Positions 35,639 to 43,574 of a stretch of 64,000 nucleotides of DNA are shown here, piece by piece. The notes beneath the pieces were generated by a model, which was not told where the DNA came from, made no database searches, and saw nothing but the letters and a program-made list of their open reading frames with translations. Origin of the DNA: an uncultured Chitinophagaceae bacterium (GTDB lineage Bacteria > Bacteroidota > Bacteroidia > Chitinophagales > Chitinophagaceae); assembly GCA_936908745.1 (NCBI GenBank), contig CAKZFX010000011.1:124001-188000 (forward strand), given 5' to 3'. A program made the translations under genes and the position numbers. Every line of letters begins with the position of its first letter. Position 1 is the first letter of the stretch.

Positions 35639-37838
35639 TTCCCAATTCCAGCTGATTTTTCACTAATTCGAAATAATGTCCCTTCAATTCGACCAGTTCG
35701 GCATGTGTGCCTTCTTCTGCAATCCGGCCCTGGTGCAGCACTACTATTTTATCAGCATTTTTTACAGTGCTTAAGCGATGGGCAACCGCGACACTCGTTC
35801 GATTTTCAAAAAATGGCTGCAGGTTTTCCTGGATTATTTTCTCATTATTCGCATCAAGGGAGTTCGTTGCTTCATCCAAAAAAATAAAGAGAGGGTCTTT
35901 ATAAACAGCACGTGCTATCGCCAGCCGTTGTTTTTGGCCGCCGCTTAATCCATGCCCATCAGCACCCAGTTTGGTATAAAAACCTAACGGAAGAGACTCT
36001 ATAAATGGAAGGATATTAGCTGTTTTGCAGGCGTTGACCAGTTTATCTTCATCGTTGGTCTCATCGGCGATTACAATGTTTTTCCGGATGCTTTCATTAA
36101 AAATATAGGTATCCTGCATTACAGCACCACATACACTTCGCCAGTAAGCCGGGCTGATATTTTTCAGGTGAGAATGCCCCACCAGTATTTCACCTTTGTA
36201 GTCTGCATAAAACCGGAGCAGTAATTTTATTAACGTGCTTTTGCCGCTTCCGCTCATACCTACAATAGCAGTTGTCTTTCCGGCCGGAATTTCAAGGTTA
36301 ATGTCTTTTAATACAGGTTCGTTGCCAGCGCCGGGATATGTAAAGCTCAAATTCCTGATAAGAATGCTTTTGTCTGCTGGCAGGTTTCGTATAAACATTT
36401 TATTGGCCGGTTCTTCTTCTTCCAGCACATGCACTTCATTTAACCGTTGCAGTGAAAGTTTTGCATCCTGCGCCTGTTGGCTAAACCCAACCAATTGTTC
36501 AATCGGGCCGTTTAGCTGGCCAATGATATATTGAATAGCCAGCATCATACCCAGTGTAAGCTGGCCATCTATCACCATTTTGGCCACAATAAAAGTGACA
36601 ATAATATTTTTCCCTTGGTTAATAACAAAAGCGCCTGTTTGCTGGTATTGTGTAAGCGACAGGCTTTTAAAAGTCAGCTTGAATAAGGAGGCTTGTAATC
36701 CTTCCCAGGTCCAGCGAAAATAATTTTCTGCATTGTTGAGTTTTATTTCCTGTATGCCATATACCAATTGCATGGTAGCTGTATTTTCTTTAGAAGCTAC
36801 CGAAAAACGTTCGTGGTCCAGTTTGGCCCTGAAGCGGAGGAAGAACTGTATCCAAATAAGATATAAAATGCTGGCAGTGAAAAAAACAGTAAATACAAGC
36901 ACACTGTATTGCAGCAACACAACAGAGAATACAAGCAGATTAAAGACAGAGAATAATGTATTCAGGGCGGTGCCTGTCAGGAAACTCTCAATGCGTTTAT
37001 GATCACCCAGCCGTTGTAATGTATCGCCTGCTTGCCTGCTGTCAAAATATTGCATCGGCAATCTTAACAGCTTAGCCCAAAACCCTGACAACAAGGAGGC
37101 GTTGATCCGTGTGCTGATATGCAACAATATCCGGCTGCGAATAAAATCAACTATTGTTTGCGAGAATAATAACATTAGTTGAGCAGCCAGCACCAATTGG
37201 ATAAAGTTAAGGTCCTGCGTATTGATACCTGTATCCACAATACTTTGTGTTAGGTAGGGAAAAATCAATTGAAGCAGGCTCGCTACAACTAATCCCAAAA
37301 TTAATTGAATAAAGAATTTCTTATGCGCTTTTACATAGTGGCTTAGTAAACCCCAGGAGGTGTTGGTAGTAGCGGCTCCGTTAAATTCATTTTTATCAAA
37401 TGAAATACCCGGCTCCAGCAAGAGCGCAATTCCTTTTTTTTCTCCCTCTTCTATTGTGACAGCCCAATGGACTAGGAATTCCTTTTCTGTAAGCAAAAGT
37501 TTTCCTTTACCTGGATCGGCAATCTCTATGCTATTTTTTTTACGAAAAGAACCCGGGTGTATAACAACAAAGTGATTTTGATTCCAGTGAAGAATTGCCG
37601 GCAGTGGCGCATCTGTTTTTAATTGCTGGTAAGTAAGTTTTGCACCGATTGTTTTGAAACCAATGCTTTCCGCGGCTTCTGCTATACCCAAGAGATTTAC
37701 ACCTTCTTTTCCGTATTGTGCTTTCAGGCGTAATTGTTCTGGTGGTACATCTTTTTCATAGTATTTAGCAACCATGCGGAGGCAGGTGGGGCCGCAGTCC
37801 ATGGCATTGGGCTGCTTATAAAAGGGGAAAGTTTTCAT
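35631..37838 (-). CDS. C39-peptidase ABC transporter (processes and exports the GG-leader peptide)
   Basis: This 735-residue protein has an N-terminal C39 cysteine peptidase (about 1-140; catalytic Cys 15 in MDCGPTC, His in NHFVVIHPG, Asp in EIADPGKG), a six-helix membrane domain (about 160-450) and an ATPase domain with Walker A GMSGSGKST, signature LSGGQKQRLAIA and Walker B FIFLDEATNSLD. Such proteins cut the leader after a double Gly and export the core peptide. The precursor in this operon has KIRGG at residues 22-26, which fits. It begins 5 bases after the SPASM gene stop. Confidence 0.95.
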   Translation of the reverse strand: MKTFPFYKQPNAMDCGPTCLRMVAKYYEKDVPPEQLRLKAQYGKEGVNLLGIAEAAESIGFKTIGAKLTYQQLKTDAPLPAILHWNQNHFVVIHPGSFRKKNSIEIADPGKGKLLLTEKEFLVHWAVTIEEGEKKGIALLLEPGISFDKNEFNGAATTNTSWGLLSHYVKAHKKFFIQLILGLVVASLLQLIFPYLTQSIVDTGINTQDLNFIQLVLAAQLMLLFSQTIVDFIRSRILLHISTRINASLLSGFWAKLLRLPMQYFDSRQAGDTLQRLGDHKRIESFLTGTALNTLFSVFNLLVFSVVLLQYSVLVFTVFFTASILYLIWIQFFLRFRAKLDHERFSVASKENTATMQLVYGIQEIKLNNAENYFRWTWEGLQASLFKLTFKSLSLTQYQQTGAFVINQGKNIIVTFIVAKMVIDGQLTLGMMLAIQYIIGQLNGPIEQLVGFSQQAQDAKLSLQRLNEVHVLEEEEPANKMFIRNLPADKSILIRNLSFTYPGAGNEPVLKDINLEIPAGKTTAIVGMSGSGKSTLIKLLLRFYADYKGEILVGHSHLKNISPAYWRSVCGAVMQDTYIFNESIRKNIVIADETNDEDKLVNACKTANILPFIESLPLGFYTKLGADGHGLSGGQKQRLAIARAVYKDPLFIFLDEATNSLDANNEKIIQENLQPFFENRTSVAVAHRLSTVKNADKIVVLHQGRIAEEGTHAELVELKGHYFELVKNQLELGNE

Positions 37839-37843
37839 AGACT

Positions 37844-38920
37844 TTAATTAGCAATTGGATGGATATTATAGTATTCAATTGCCATTTTACTTAAAGGGTT
37901 CGAGCTCCATTTCTGCCATTCACCTGTATATGGATTATATCCGCATTTTAATGGTTTACTATAAATATCATTGGGATACTGCAGATAAGCTCTACAATCT
38001 GTACATATATGCCTGAATTCGCAGTCTTTACAAACGGAGATTTGATCTTTATTTAATGTCCAAGCATTTTTAAATCCTATTGCATTAATTGCTTCAAATA
38101 ATTCCATCTCCCCGATATTTCCAAAAACTTTACTTGAACTGGGACAATTCTTTATATCACCATTTATATCAATGGATATTTTTTTGTTGAGACAGGTGTT
38201 AAATTGGTGACTTTCTAAAAAAGTTGATCTGTTTACAACAAATAATGAAGGGTCAATTATACCGCAATGAGATGCGCTATTTATTTTTTCTGATACCTGA
38301 ATAATATTTTTCCTTGTACTAGCAGCTTTGTGGTCATTTACCGGGGATGAGTGTACCACGATGCGGCAAATCCTTTTTTCGTTTTCAAGTAAAGAAAACA
38401 GTGTATCAAAAACAGGTTCGCTTTCAAAAGGAAGAATCACTTCAATGTTTTTAATAGCCGATTTATTCGCATATGATATTACTTCTTTTAGCAGTGAAAC
38501 AGAAACTATATCATAAAAACGAAGCTGAACATCCGGGCATCTTAAATAGGATAATTGGGCTATGATTTTTTTCCAGTCATGACAACTATTTTTATTACTA
38601 TCAACAATCGCATTATTAATATCAAATGGCGTTTCGTATTTATAACTCAACCTTGGAAACCATTGCCTTTCTTCTTCAGTGCATATAAAACATATCTCTT
38701 TTGCAAGTAAAAAATCAATATAGCCAGCCACTGTCTCATAGTTGTCCTCTCCTTCAATTTTTTTTACCGCTTCAATATCATAGTCTTCCAATTTTTGACA
38801 TACCTGGTACATTTCTAAAGGAATGAACTCAATCTCTCTTCTTTGCATGTCAAAAATGATGGCCCGTGTTGCTCCTGCCACAATGCTGCATGCTGAGTGA
38901 AATTTGAGATATTGTTTCAT
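37844..38920 (-). CDS. gwsS: Grasp-with-spasm SPASM-domain peptide maturase, lacking the radical-SAM motif
   Basis: This 358-residue protein carries a complete C-terminal SPASM Cys set: C-x10-G-x4-C (CLNKKISIDINGDIKNC, about residue 243), then CKDCEFRHICTDC (about 298-310) and a final Cys in LKCGYN. These ligate auxiliary iron-sulfur clusters. The middle part has the length and strand pattern of a radical-SAM barrel, yet no CxxxCxxC motif is present. The N-terminal 90 residues could be a peptide-recognition domain. The family pairs with an ATP-grasp ligase on one precursor. Its start overlaps the stop of the 72-residue gene by 4 bases. Confidence 0.88.
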   Translation of the reverse strand: MKQYLKFHSACSIVAGATRAIIFDMQRREIEFIPLEMYQVCQKLEDYDIEAVKKIEGEDNYETVAGYIDFLLAKEICFICTEEERQWFPRLSYKYETPFDINNAIVDSNKNSCHDWKKIIAQLSYLRCPDVQLRFYDIVSVSLLKEVISYANKSAIKNIEVILPFESEPVFDTLFSLLENEKRICRIVVHSSPVNDHKAASTRKNIIQVSEKINSASHCGIIDPSLFVVNRSTFLESHQFNTCLNKKISIDINGDIKNCPSSSKVFGNIGEMELFEAINAIGFKNAWTLNKDQISVCKDCEFRHICTDCRAYLQYPNDIYSKPLKCGYNPYTGEWQKWSSNPLSKMAIEYYNIHPIAN

Positions 38921-39135
38921 ATTTCTTTACTTTCATTTATAGGAAAATAAATTTTTGAAACATGTTTTGAAGGAGCGAATTTGAGCATTTTTGGAGTTTG
39001 CAAATATTCAATTTCGATATTCATACTATCCCAAATATTTGTTTCATAACCTTCTAAAAATTCATTATAAACCGGAAAGATTACATAATTAACGGGAAGT
39101 TCTCTCAGTTCTTCATTATTAAACATCTTATTCAT
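38917..39135 (-). CDS. Small protein of unknown function between ATP-grasp and SPASM genes
   Basis: A 72-residue protein that I do not recognise. It is mildly acidic, has no signal peptide, membrane helix, double-Gly leader or Cys pattern, and contains aromatic-rich segments (YVIFPVYNEF near 18-27, KIYFPIN near 62-68). Its start lies inside the end of the ATP-grasp gene (8-base overlap) and its stop overlaps the start of the SPASM gene (4 bases). Such double overlap shows it is translated with the two maturases and argues for a real gene. It could be a partner, adaptor or peptide-recognition subunit of the maturation complex. Confidence 0.75.
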   Translation of the reverse strand: MNKMFNNEELRELPVNYVIFPVYNEFLEGYETNIWDSMNIEIEYLQTPKMLKFAPSKHVSKIYFPINESKEI

Positions 39136-40129
39136 AGCTTATTCTTCTTTTAAAATCCAATGCGATTTCTTGTTCTATAAAAAAATTACCATGTACTGAT
39201 ACATAATCAAACTGTCCTACGGGATTTACTTCCAGGAAAACAAAATTATTTTCAGGTGTAATAATCCAGTCAATTGAACCCGTATTCATTCCTAACCCCT
39301 GCATTAAGGCGATCAGCTTTGTTTTGATGATCGCTGGCAACTCAAAAGCGCTAAGCCTGTTTATCTTGCCTTCCTCATCCTCAAGTGTGCGTCCATCAAC
39401 AATAGAATTCGCATTTTGCTGCGAGAAATTGGCTATGCTATACATTCTTTCGTTATAATAAAATGTCCGTACCTCATATTTTTTGTGAATAGATTTCTGA
39501 AACAACGAATACCCAAATGTTTCAGGCATAGCATCGTAAAAATTTTGTGTCACCGCAATCGTTCCTTGCGTGGTATAAAACTGCTTATGATCGAGTATGG
39601 CAATATCTTGTATGTTTTTTGTTATAACTTCATTATGTCTCTCAATAAATGCTCGCACATCTGTTTTCTTAGTTGTTATCATTGTATCGGGCACAGACAA
39701 CCCAGCTTCTTTAGCTTTGGATAGAATCGCCAACTTATTATATACATAATGAACCGGGGTATTTATTTGTTGCTCCTGAAATTGGAAGTAAAAAAAATCA
39801 TACAATGTTTTCAACTCTGCATGAAAGTGCCGGTAGAGTTGAAGCTGTAAGGGTACCGGAACGTTCTTTTTCCAGTTGAAGTATTGCGGGGCAATATTCT
39901 CTAATCTTCCCCTGCGAAACCAAACAATGGAATGCTTTTTTATCTCTATTTGCTTACCCTGATGATTGAGTACTATTCTTTGTTCTGCATCTGAAAACTT
40001 TACAGAAAGCAGTGGTTGCTTCCCCGCATCATCACAGTTGATCCGTACAAAAGGCACTTTGTAGTAAGCCAGCCATTCCGTCACTTTAGAAGCGCTTCTA
40101 TCAGCAATTTCAGAAAAAATAATAAGCAT
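39128..40129 (-). CDS. gwsG: Grasp-with-spasm ATP-grasp peptide maturase
   Basis: This 333-residue ATP-grasp ligase resembles the enzymes that join side chains in graspetides. Visible parts are the N-terminal pre-grasp region (DRSASKVTEWLAYYKVPFVRIN), SIVWFRRGR near 90, the Lys-bearing ITKNIQDIAIL strand, FQKSIHKKYEVRTFYY, and the metal- and ATP-binding C-terminus TGSIDWIITPENNFVFLEVNPVGQFDY. Family knowledge suggests ATP-driven ester or amide links between Ser/Thr/Lys and Asp/Glu of the precursor core. It starts one base after the stop of the TPR-like gene. Confidence 0.92.
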   Translation of the reverse strand: MLIIFSEIADRSASKVTEWLAYYKVPFVRINCDDAGKQPLLSVKFSDAEQRIVLNHQGKQIEIKKHSIVWFRRGRLENIAPQYFNWKKNVPVPLQLQLYRHFHAELKTLYDFFYFQFQEQQINTPVHYVYNKLAILSKAKEAGLSVPDTMITTKKTDVRAFIERHNEVITKNIQDIAILDHKQFYTTQGTIAVTQNFYDAMPETFGYSLFQKSIHKKYEVRTFYYNERMYSIANFSQQNANSIVDGRTLEDEEGKINRLSAFELPAIIKTKLIALMQGLGMNTGSIDWIITPENNFVFLEVNPVGQFDYVSVHGNFFIEQEIALDFKRRISYE

Positions 40130-41140
40130 TTACTGAATTAAAATAGGTCTGAGACGATCAATCAATTCCTTTTCTTCATTTTTAGACATATGCTCCTTTG
40201 CATTGAAAAGGCCTAAGTCAGCAAATGATTTTTTAAATAAAGGTTGCGACCATGCAAAACGAAATTTGGCCATTTCTCGATGTACATCATCCATCAATAA
40301 ATCATGCCTGTTTTTGTTATAAATAGCCGTCATACTATCAGGCAGTCGAATAAGAAAAGCAGTATCATTAATTTGTATATAGCTTTGGCCAAAACCCAAT
40401 TTAGGCAGGGCGGCTAATTTCTTTTTTGTATCTTCAGAAAGATCAGTTTGATAAGTATTTAATCCCGCATACAAATTAGGTCTTATAAAGCCTTTTTTTG
40501 TATATGAAATAAATAGTGAATCTAACGTAGTATAGCCAAAGCGACGGGCATGTAGCGCAATTATGTTTAAACATTTCAATACAGAACTTGACAAATCTTT
40601 TCGCGTATAAGGCTTTGCAAGTAGTAAATCCCGCAAAAAGAAAACATGAACACTATCCCTTTGCTTGAACAGCTCAATACATTCGCTCCTAAGATTATTG
40701 GGGCAACGATTTCGTAGAGCTTGATCTTCATTCAATATAGAGTCAGTAATCTGTTCCAGCCTTGTTTTGGGCCATTCTATTACACTATAACTTCTAACCT
40801 TCTTTCGCAAAGAAGGATGAGTATATGAAAGCAATAGTTCATCTTTTTTTACTTGTTTAACAAAGTAGACATCGTTACGTCCCTCTACCCATAAAGACTT
40901 TATTTCCTTACGAGAGCCGCTTAGTAAAGCGGCTTTAAAGGCATTTATAAGGTCGCTACTAAAAGGATTTTTTTCGACCCTAAACGCAGTTTGGTATTGT
41001 TTTACAGCTGCCTTGTAGTTTCCTTTAGTAAGTTCAGTTTCCGCTTTGTAAATAATATTACGGTATATATTTTCATCCTGAGCATGTGCTGCAAAGGCAA
41101 ACAACAATAATAGTTGTATTAAAATTGACTTTATAAACAT
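40130..41140 (-). CDS. Secreted TPR-like protein in the RiPP operon, function unknown
   Basis: This 336-residue protein has a signal peptide (cleavage near residue 20, AHAQ) and a single clear TPR-like helical pair (about 23-52, YKAETELTKGNYKAAVKQYQTAF). The remainder is helical and charged, without a motif I recognise. It begins 50 bases after the precursor gene stop, behind a strong hairpin, and abuts the ATP-grasp gene. Because it is exported while the maturases are cytoplasmic, it may act after export, for example on peptide delivery, immunity or final trimming. That is inference. Confidence 0.75.
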   Translation of the reverse strand: MFIKSILIQLLLLFAFAAHAQDENIYRNIIYKAETELTKGNYKAAVKQYQTAFRVEKNPFSSDLINAFKAALLSGSRKEIKSLWVEGRNDVYFVKQVKKDELLLSYTHPSLRKKVRSYSVIEWPKTRLEQITDSILNEDQALRNRCPNNLRSECIELFKQRDSVHVFFLRDLLLAKPYTRKDLSSSVLKCLNIIALHARRFGYTTLDSLFISYTKKGFIRPNLYAGLNTYQTDLSEDTKKKLAALPKLGFGQSYIQINDTAFLIRLPDSMTAIYNKNRHDLLMDDVHREMAKFRFAWSQPLFKKSFADLGLFNAKEHMSKNEEKELIDRLRPILIQ

Positions 41141-41151
41141 AATGCAGTTAG

Positions 41152-41177
41152 AACCGTCCGGTCATTCCCGGACGGTT
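41152..41177. promoter_or_regulatory. Strong hairpin between the precursor and the maturation genes
   Basis: A perfect 10-bp stem (41152-41161 with 41168-41177) with a 6-base loop. A T run (41179-41184) follows only on the plus strand. On the coding (minus) strand the hairpin is preceded by As and not followed by Ts, so it is not a standard terminator for the precursor mRNA. Confidence 0.7.
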
Positions 41178-41190
41178 ATTTTTTGCTTAA

Positions 41191-41445
41191 TTAATTGGTA
41201 CCACAACTGTCATTAGGCCCGTCCTCCCGATTGTATACCATACCACCGTCTTTGTATGAACAATCTGAAGAATACTTAACTGTCTGTTCATAAGGGGTAC
41301 CTTGAGCCCGTACATAAGTCCCCGAGCCAGTACAAGTTCCCGGATCTTCAGGTGGTGTTGTGGCAAGTCCACCCCTGATTTTTGCCATCATGTCTTTGTT
41401 AATAGCTTTTGATTGAAAAGTCGATAATTTTTCTAATGTTTTCAT
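41191..41445 (-). CDS. RiPP precursor peptide with double-Gly leader (grasp-with-spasm type)
   Basis: An 84-residue peptide. The leader (1-26) ends in MMAKIRGG, the double-Gly site used by C39 exporters, and carries the helical pattern of bacteriocin-type leaders. The core (27-84) has 58 residues, rich in Thr, Ser, Asp, Glu, Gly and Tyr. It has three Cys (in GTCTG, SDCSY and DSCGTN) but Lys is scarce, as expected for a substrate of an ATP-grasp ester-forming enzyme. It is the first gene of the operon and is followed by both maturases and the C39 exporter. Only one precursor is seen. Confidence 0.85.
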   Translation of the reverse strand: MKTLEKLSTFQSKAINKDMMAKIRGGLATTPPEDPGTCTGSGTYVRAQGTPYEQTVKYSSDCSYKDGGMVYNREDGPNDSCGTN

Positions 41446-41886
41446 TTTCTAAAATTGTATTGATTTCAATTTTTACTCTTTTTAATCAGGTTCGTATCAT
41501 CTCCTGCATTCAATGGCCATTGAAATATTTTTCCATTACTGTAATGCTTTCAAAAGCACTAGCAGTATATAGTTATAAAATCTATAACACTAGTTGATTA
41601 ATAAATGGGATTGGTGGGGATAAGAAAGACTATTGGATGGCTCCAAATAGCTATTAAATTAATACTTCTTTTCAAAAAGCTAAAAAAATAAGCACAAAAC
41701 TTTCTGAACCCGTAATATTTATTACTAAAATACTGGCTCATTTTACAAAAAAGCAAATTGCTTAAACATTTCTTTTGTGTTTCTCGTCAAAGATTAAAGG
41801 CTTTTAATGCTCCTAAACAACCAATATCTCATTTTGGCACGGTTGTGGAAAATAGCGACACAGACAATAACCAATTAATATTTTTT
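41446..41886. other. 441-bp divergent promoter region of the RiPP operon and an outer-membrane protein
   Basis: No supported gene. The AT-rich region holds a perfect 16-bp palindrome (41509-41524), a 6-bp inverted repeat with 5-base loop (41572-41577 with 41583-41588) and a TGCTTT/AAAGCA pair near 41546-41559. No clear -33/-7 promoter was found in either direction. An open frame joined to the outer-membrane gene begins at TTG 41758 but looks non-coding before 41887. Confidence 0.6.
41509..41524. promoter_or_regulatory. Perfect 16-bp palindrome upstream of the RiPP precursor
   Basis: ttcaatggccattgaa equals its reverse complement and lies 64-79 bases upstream of the precursor ATG. It is a candidate operator for a dimeric regulator. 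The operon itself encodes no regulator. Confidence 0.4.
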
Positions 41887-42402
41887 ATGAGACAAGCTAA
41901 AGCCTCTGACAGGCAATCTTCTGCCCGCTTTTTGAAAGTAATTTTTATCTCCTTTTTCGCTTTGATGATTGGCGTTGCAGCGCAGGCACAAAGTAAATCA
42001 ACAAACAGTTCTTCCTACCGTACCGCATTGGGTGTGAAAGTGTGGGATGGCGGCGGTATCAGTTTAAAACATTTTTTCAACGGCGGCAATAATGCCGGCG
42101 AGTTAATAGGCTACTTCTGGAGCCGTGGCGCCCGTTTTACCGGACTTTATGAAATTCATGGTGACTTTAGTGGCGCACCGGGGCTTAAATGGTATATCGG
42201 GCCCGGTGCACACATCGGCTTTTACAACTCAAAACATGGCGATGGCGCTTTTGCAGGTGTTGATGGTGTGTTAGGTCTTGACTATAAGTTCAGGGGGGCA
42301 CCAATCAATATGTCCATCGACTGGCAACCTTCGTTCGAGTTTGGCGACAACCGCGGATTTGTAGGTAGCTGGGGTGGTTTAGGAATCCGTTACACGTTCT
42401 AA
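41887..42402 (+). CDS. Small outer-membrane beta-barrel protein
   Basis: A 171-residue protein with a signal peptide (about 1-35, FLKVIFISFFALMIGVAAQAQ) and an eight-strand-like barrel of alternating Gly and aromatic residues (GVKVWDGGGISLKHFF, LKWYIGPGAHIGFY, FVGSWGGLGIRYTF). The C-terminal residue is Phe, as for many outer-membrane proteins. I start at ATG 41887. A longer frame from TTG 41758 would add 43 residues in front of the signal peptide. It is divergent from the RiPP operon and probably independent of it. Confidence 0.8.
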   Translation: MRQAKASDRQSSARFLKVIFISFFALMIGVAAQAQSKSTNSSSYRTALGVKVWDGGGISLKHFFNGGNNAGELIGYFWSRGARFTGLYEIHGDFSGAPGLKWYIGPGAHIGFYNSKHGDGAFAGVDGVLGLDYKFRGAPINMSIDWQPSFEFGDNRGFVGSWGGLGIRYTF

Positions 42403-42440
42403 TATATATCGTTTCATTATCTATCAGCAAAAATGGAAGA

Positions 42441-42469
42441 GGGGTCATACCAGGTATGGCCCTTTTTTT
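42441..42469 (+). terminator. Intrinsic terminator of the outer-membrane protein gene
   Basis: A 9-bp stem with one G-T pair (42442-42450 with 42454-42462) is followed by seven Ts. The T run overlaps the stop region of the convergent dioxygenase gene. Confidence 0.8.
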
Positions 42470-43508
42470 ATGCCATAAACCCTAAACGTTTTTCAATAGC
42501 CGCAGGCAATGCAGGCAACTTTCTTCTTTCAATGAGAAAACTGTTGAGTTGTGCAATTTCTTTGAAGATATAATGTTTGTCAGCGGCGGCTTTCAGGTAA
42601 TCTTTGCCACTACTGCCTCCTGTACCGATACGCATACCGATGATGCGATGCACCATGTTCATATGGCGGTGACGCCATAAGCTCAGCTGCTCATCAATAT
42701 CCAGTAAGCTATGTAATAATGCAAAAGGCAAATGCAACATCGGGTAGCCACGATACAACATGATAAATAATGCGGCTCTTAGTGCCTTGGGAGAAAGTGT
42801 TCGGTTTTCATCTGCTGTTGCAGCAAAGAACATATTGTTGAAGGCTTCGAGGTTGCCCTTTTCCGCTTCTGCTAAACTATTACTGTATTGGTATTTATAT
42901 TCTGCCCAGAAAGGATGCAGGTCTCCGGCTTCGCCATGTGTGGCGATCCCTTTCCAGCTTGTTGTTTCATCAAAAAATGGCATTCGTTCCAGCCAGTTGT
43001 TGACGAGTTGTAATAAGGATTTACTTGTTTCCGCTTTTTTTATCACATCCACATGTTCACTTCGCAATTGGGCGGTATAGTATTCTTTCCCGTGGCGTTG
43101 TTCAAATTTTAATCCCAGCTTGGCTTCCAGTTCTTTGAATTGCCAGCTTTGAAAACCTGATGCCGGACGCAACATATCCCTGAAGTCAAGGAAGTCCATT
43201 GGCGTCATCGTTTCCATGATATCTATCTGGTGTACGAGCACTTCTAAAATTGTTGAACAACGATTCAGCCTGTGTACGGCGGTTTGCAGTTCGGGAGAGT
43301 TATCGTTCAGCGCTGGTTTGGCAAACAGGTTCAACGCAGAGTCCACTTCATGATGCAGTTGTTTAAACCAAAGTTCATACGCCTGGTGAATAACGATAAA
43401 CAGCATTTCATCATGAGCAGAAAGGCTGAGTTTATCGCTTTCAGGATGCTGGATCGAAAGCAGTTTATCCAACTGAAGATAATCGTGGTAGTGAACGTCC
43501 GCTGCCAT
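42468..43508 (-). CDS. kynA: Tryptophan 2,3-dioxygenase family protein
   Basis: This 346-residue protein has the dioxygenase hallmarks YHDYLQLDKLL near the N-terminus, HDEMLFIVIHQAYELWFKQ, ETMTPMDFLDFRD, then RHRHMNMVHRIIG and the substrate-loop signature GTGGSSGKDYL. The enzyme opens the indole ring of tryptophan to N-formylkynurenine using haem iron. It lies 53 bases downstream of purD on the same strand, joined by a spacer with a 7-bp repeat. No other kynurenine-pathway gene is in the window. Confidence 0.9.
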   Translation of the reverse strand: MAADVHYHDYLQLDKLLSIQHPESDKLSLSAHDEMLFIVIHQAYELWFKQLHHEVDSALNLFAKPALNDNSPELQTAVHRLNRCSTILEVLVHQIDIMETMTPMDFLDFRDMLRPASGFQSWQFKELEAKLGLKFEQRHGKEYYTAQLRSEHVDVIKKAETSKSLLQLVNNWLERMPFFDETTSWKGIATHGEAGDLHPFWAEYKYQYSNSLAEAEKGNLEAFNNMFFAATADENRTLSPKALRAALFIMLYRGYPMLHLPFALLHSLLDIDEQLSLWRHRHMNMVHRIIGMRIGTGGSSGKDYLKAAADKHYIFKEIAQLNSFLIERRKLPALPAAIEKRLGFMA

Positions 43509-43549
43509 AAAATGATTTATGCAAAATTAATTGATTCTTTCGCCTGCGA

Positions 43550-43574
43550 ATTGCTTATTGCCTATTGCTCATTG
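43550..43574 (-). repeat. 7-bp-period array (ATTGCCT type) at the purD stop
   Basis: On the plus strand, 7-mers ATTGCTT, ATTGCCT and ATTGCTC are followed by ATTG, from 43550. The TAG stop of purD (43562-43564) lies inside the array. The family is the same as the array after galE. Confidence 0.7.

Noticed and set aside
37844..38920. Active radical-SAM enzyme
   Set aside because: SPASM cysteines are present but no CxxxCxxC motif is found anywhere in the protein.
41152..41177. Terminator for the RiPP precursor gene
   Set aside because: The T run lies on the opposite strand; the coding strand has none. It is listed as a hairpin of uncertain role.
41758..41886. 43-residue N-terminal extension of the outer-membrane protein from a TTG start
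   Set aside because: It would put 43 non-signal residues in front of a clear signal peptide; ATG 41887 fits better.
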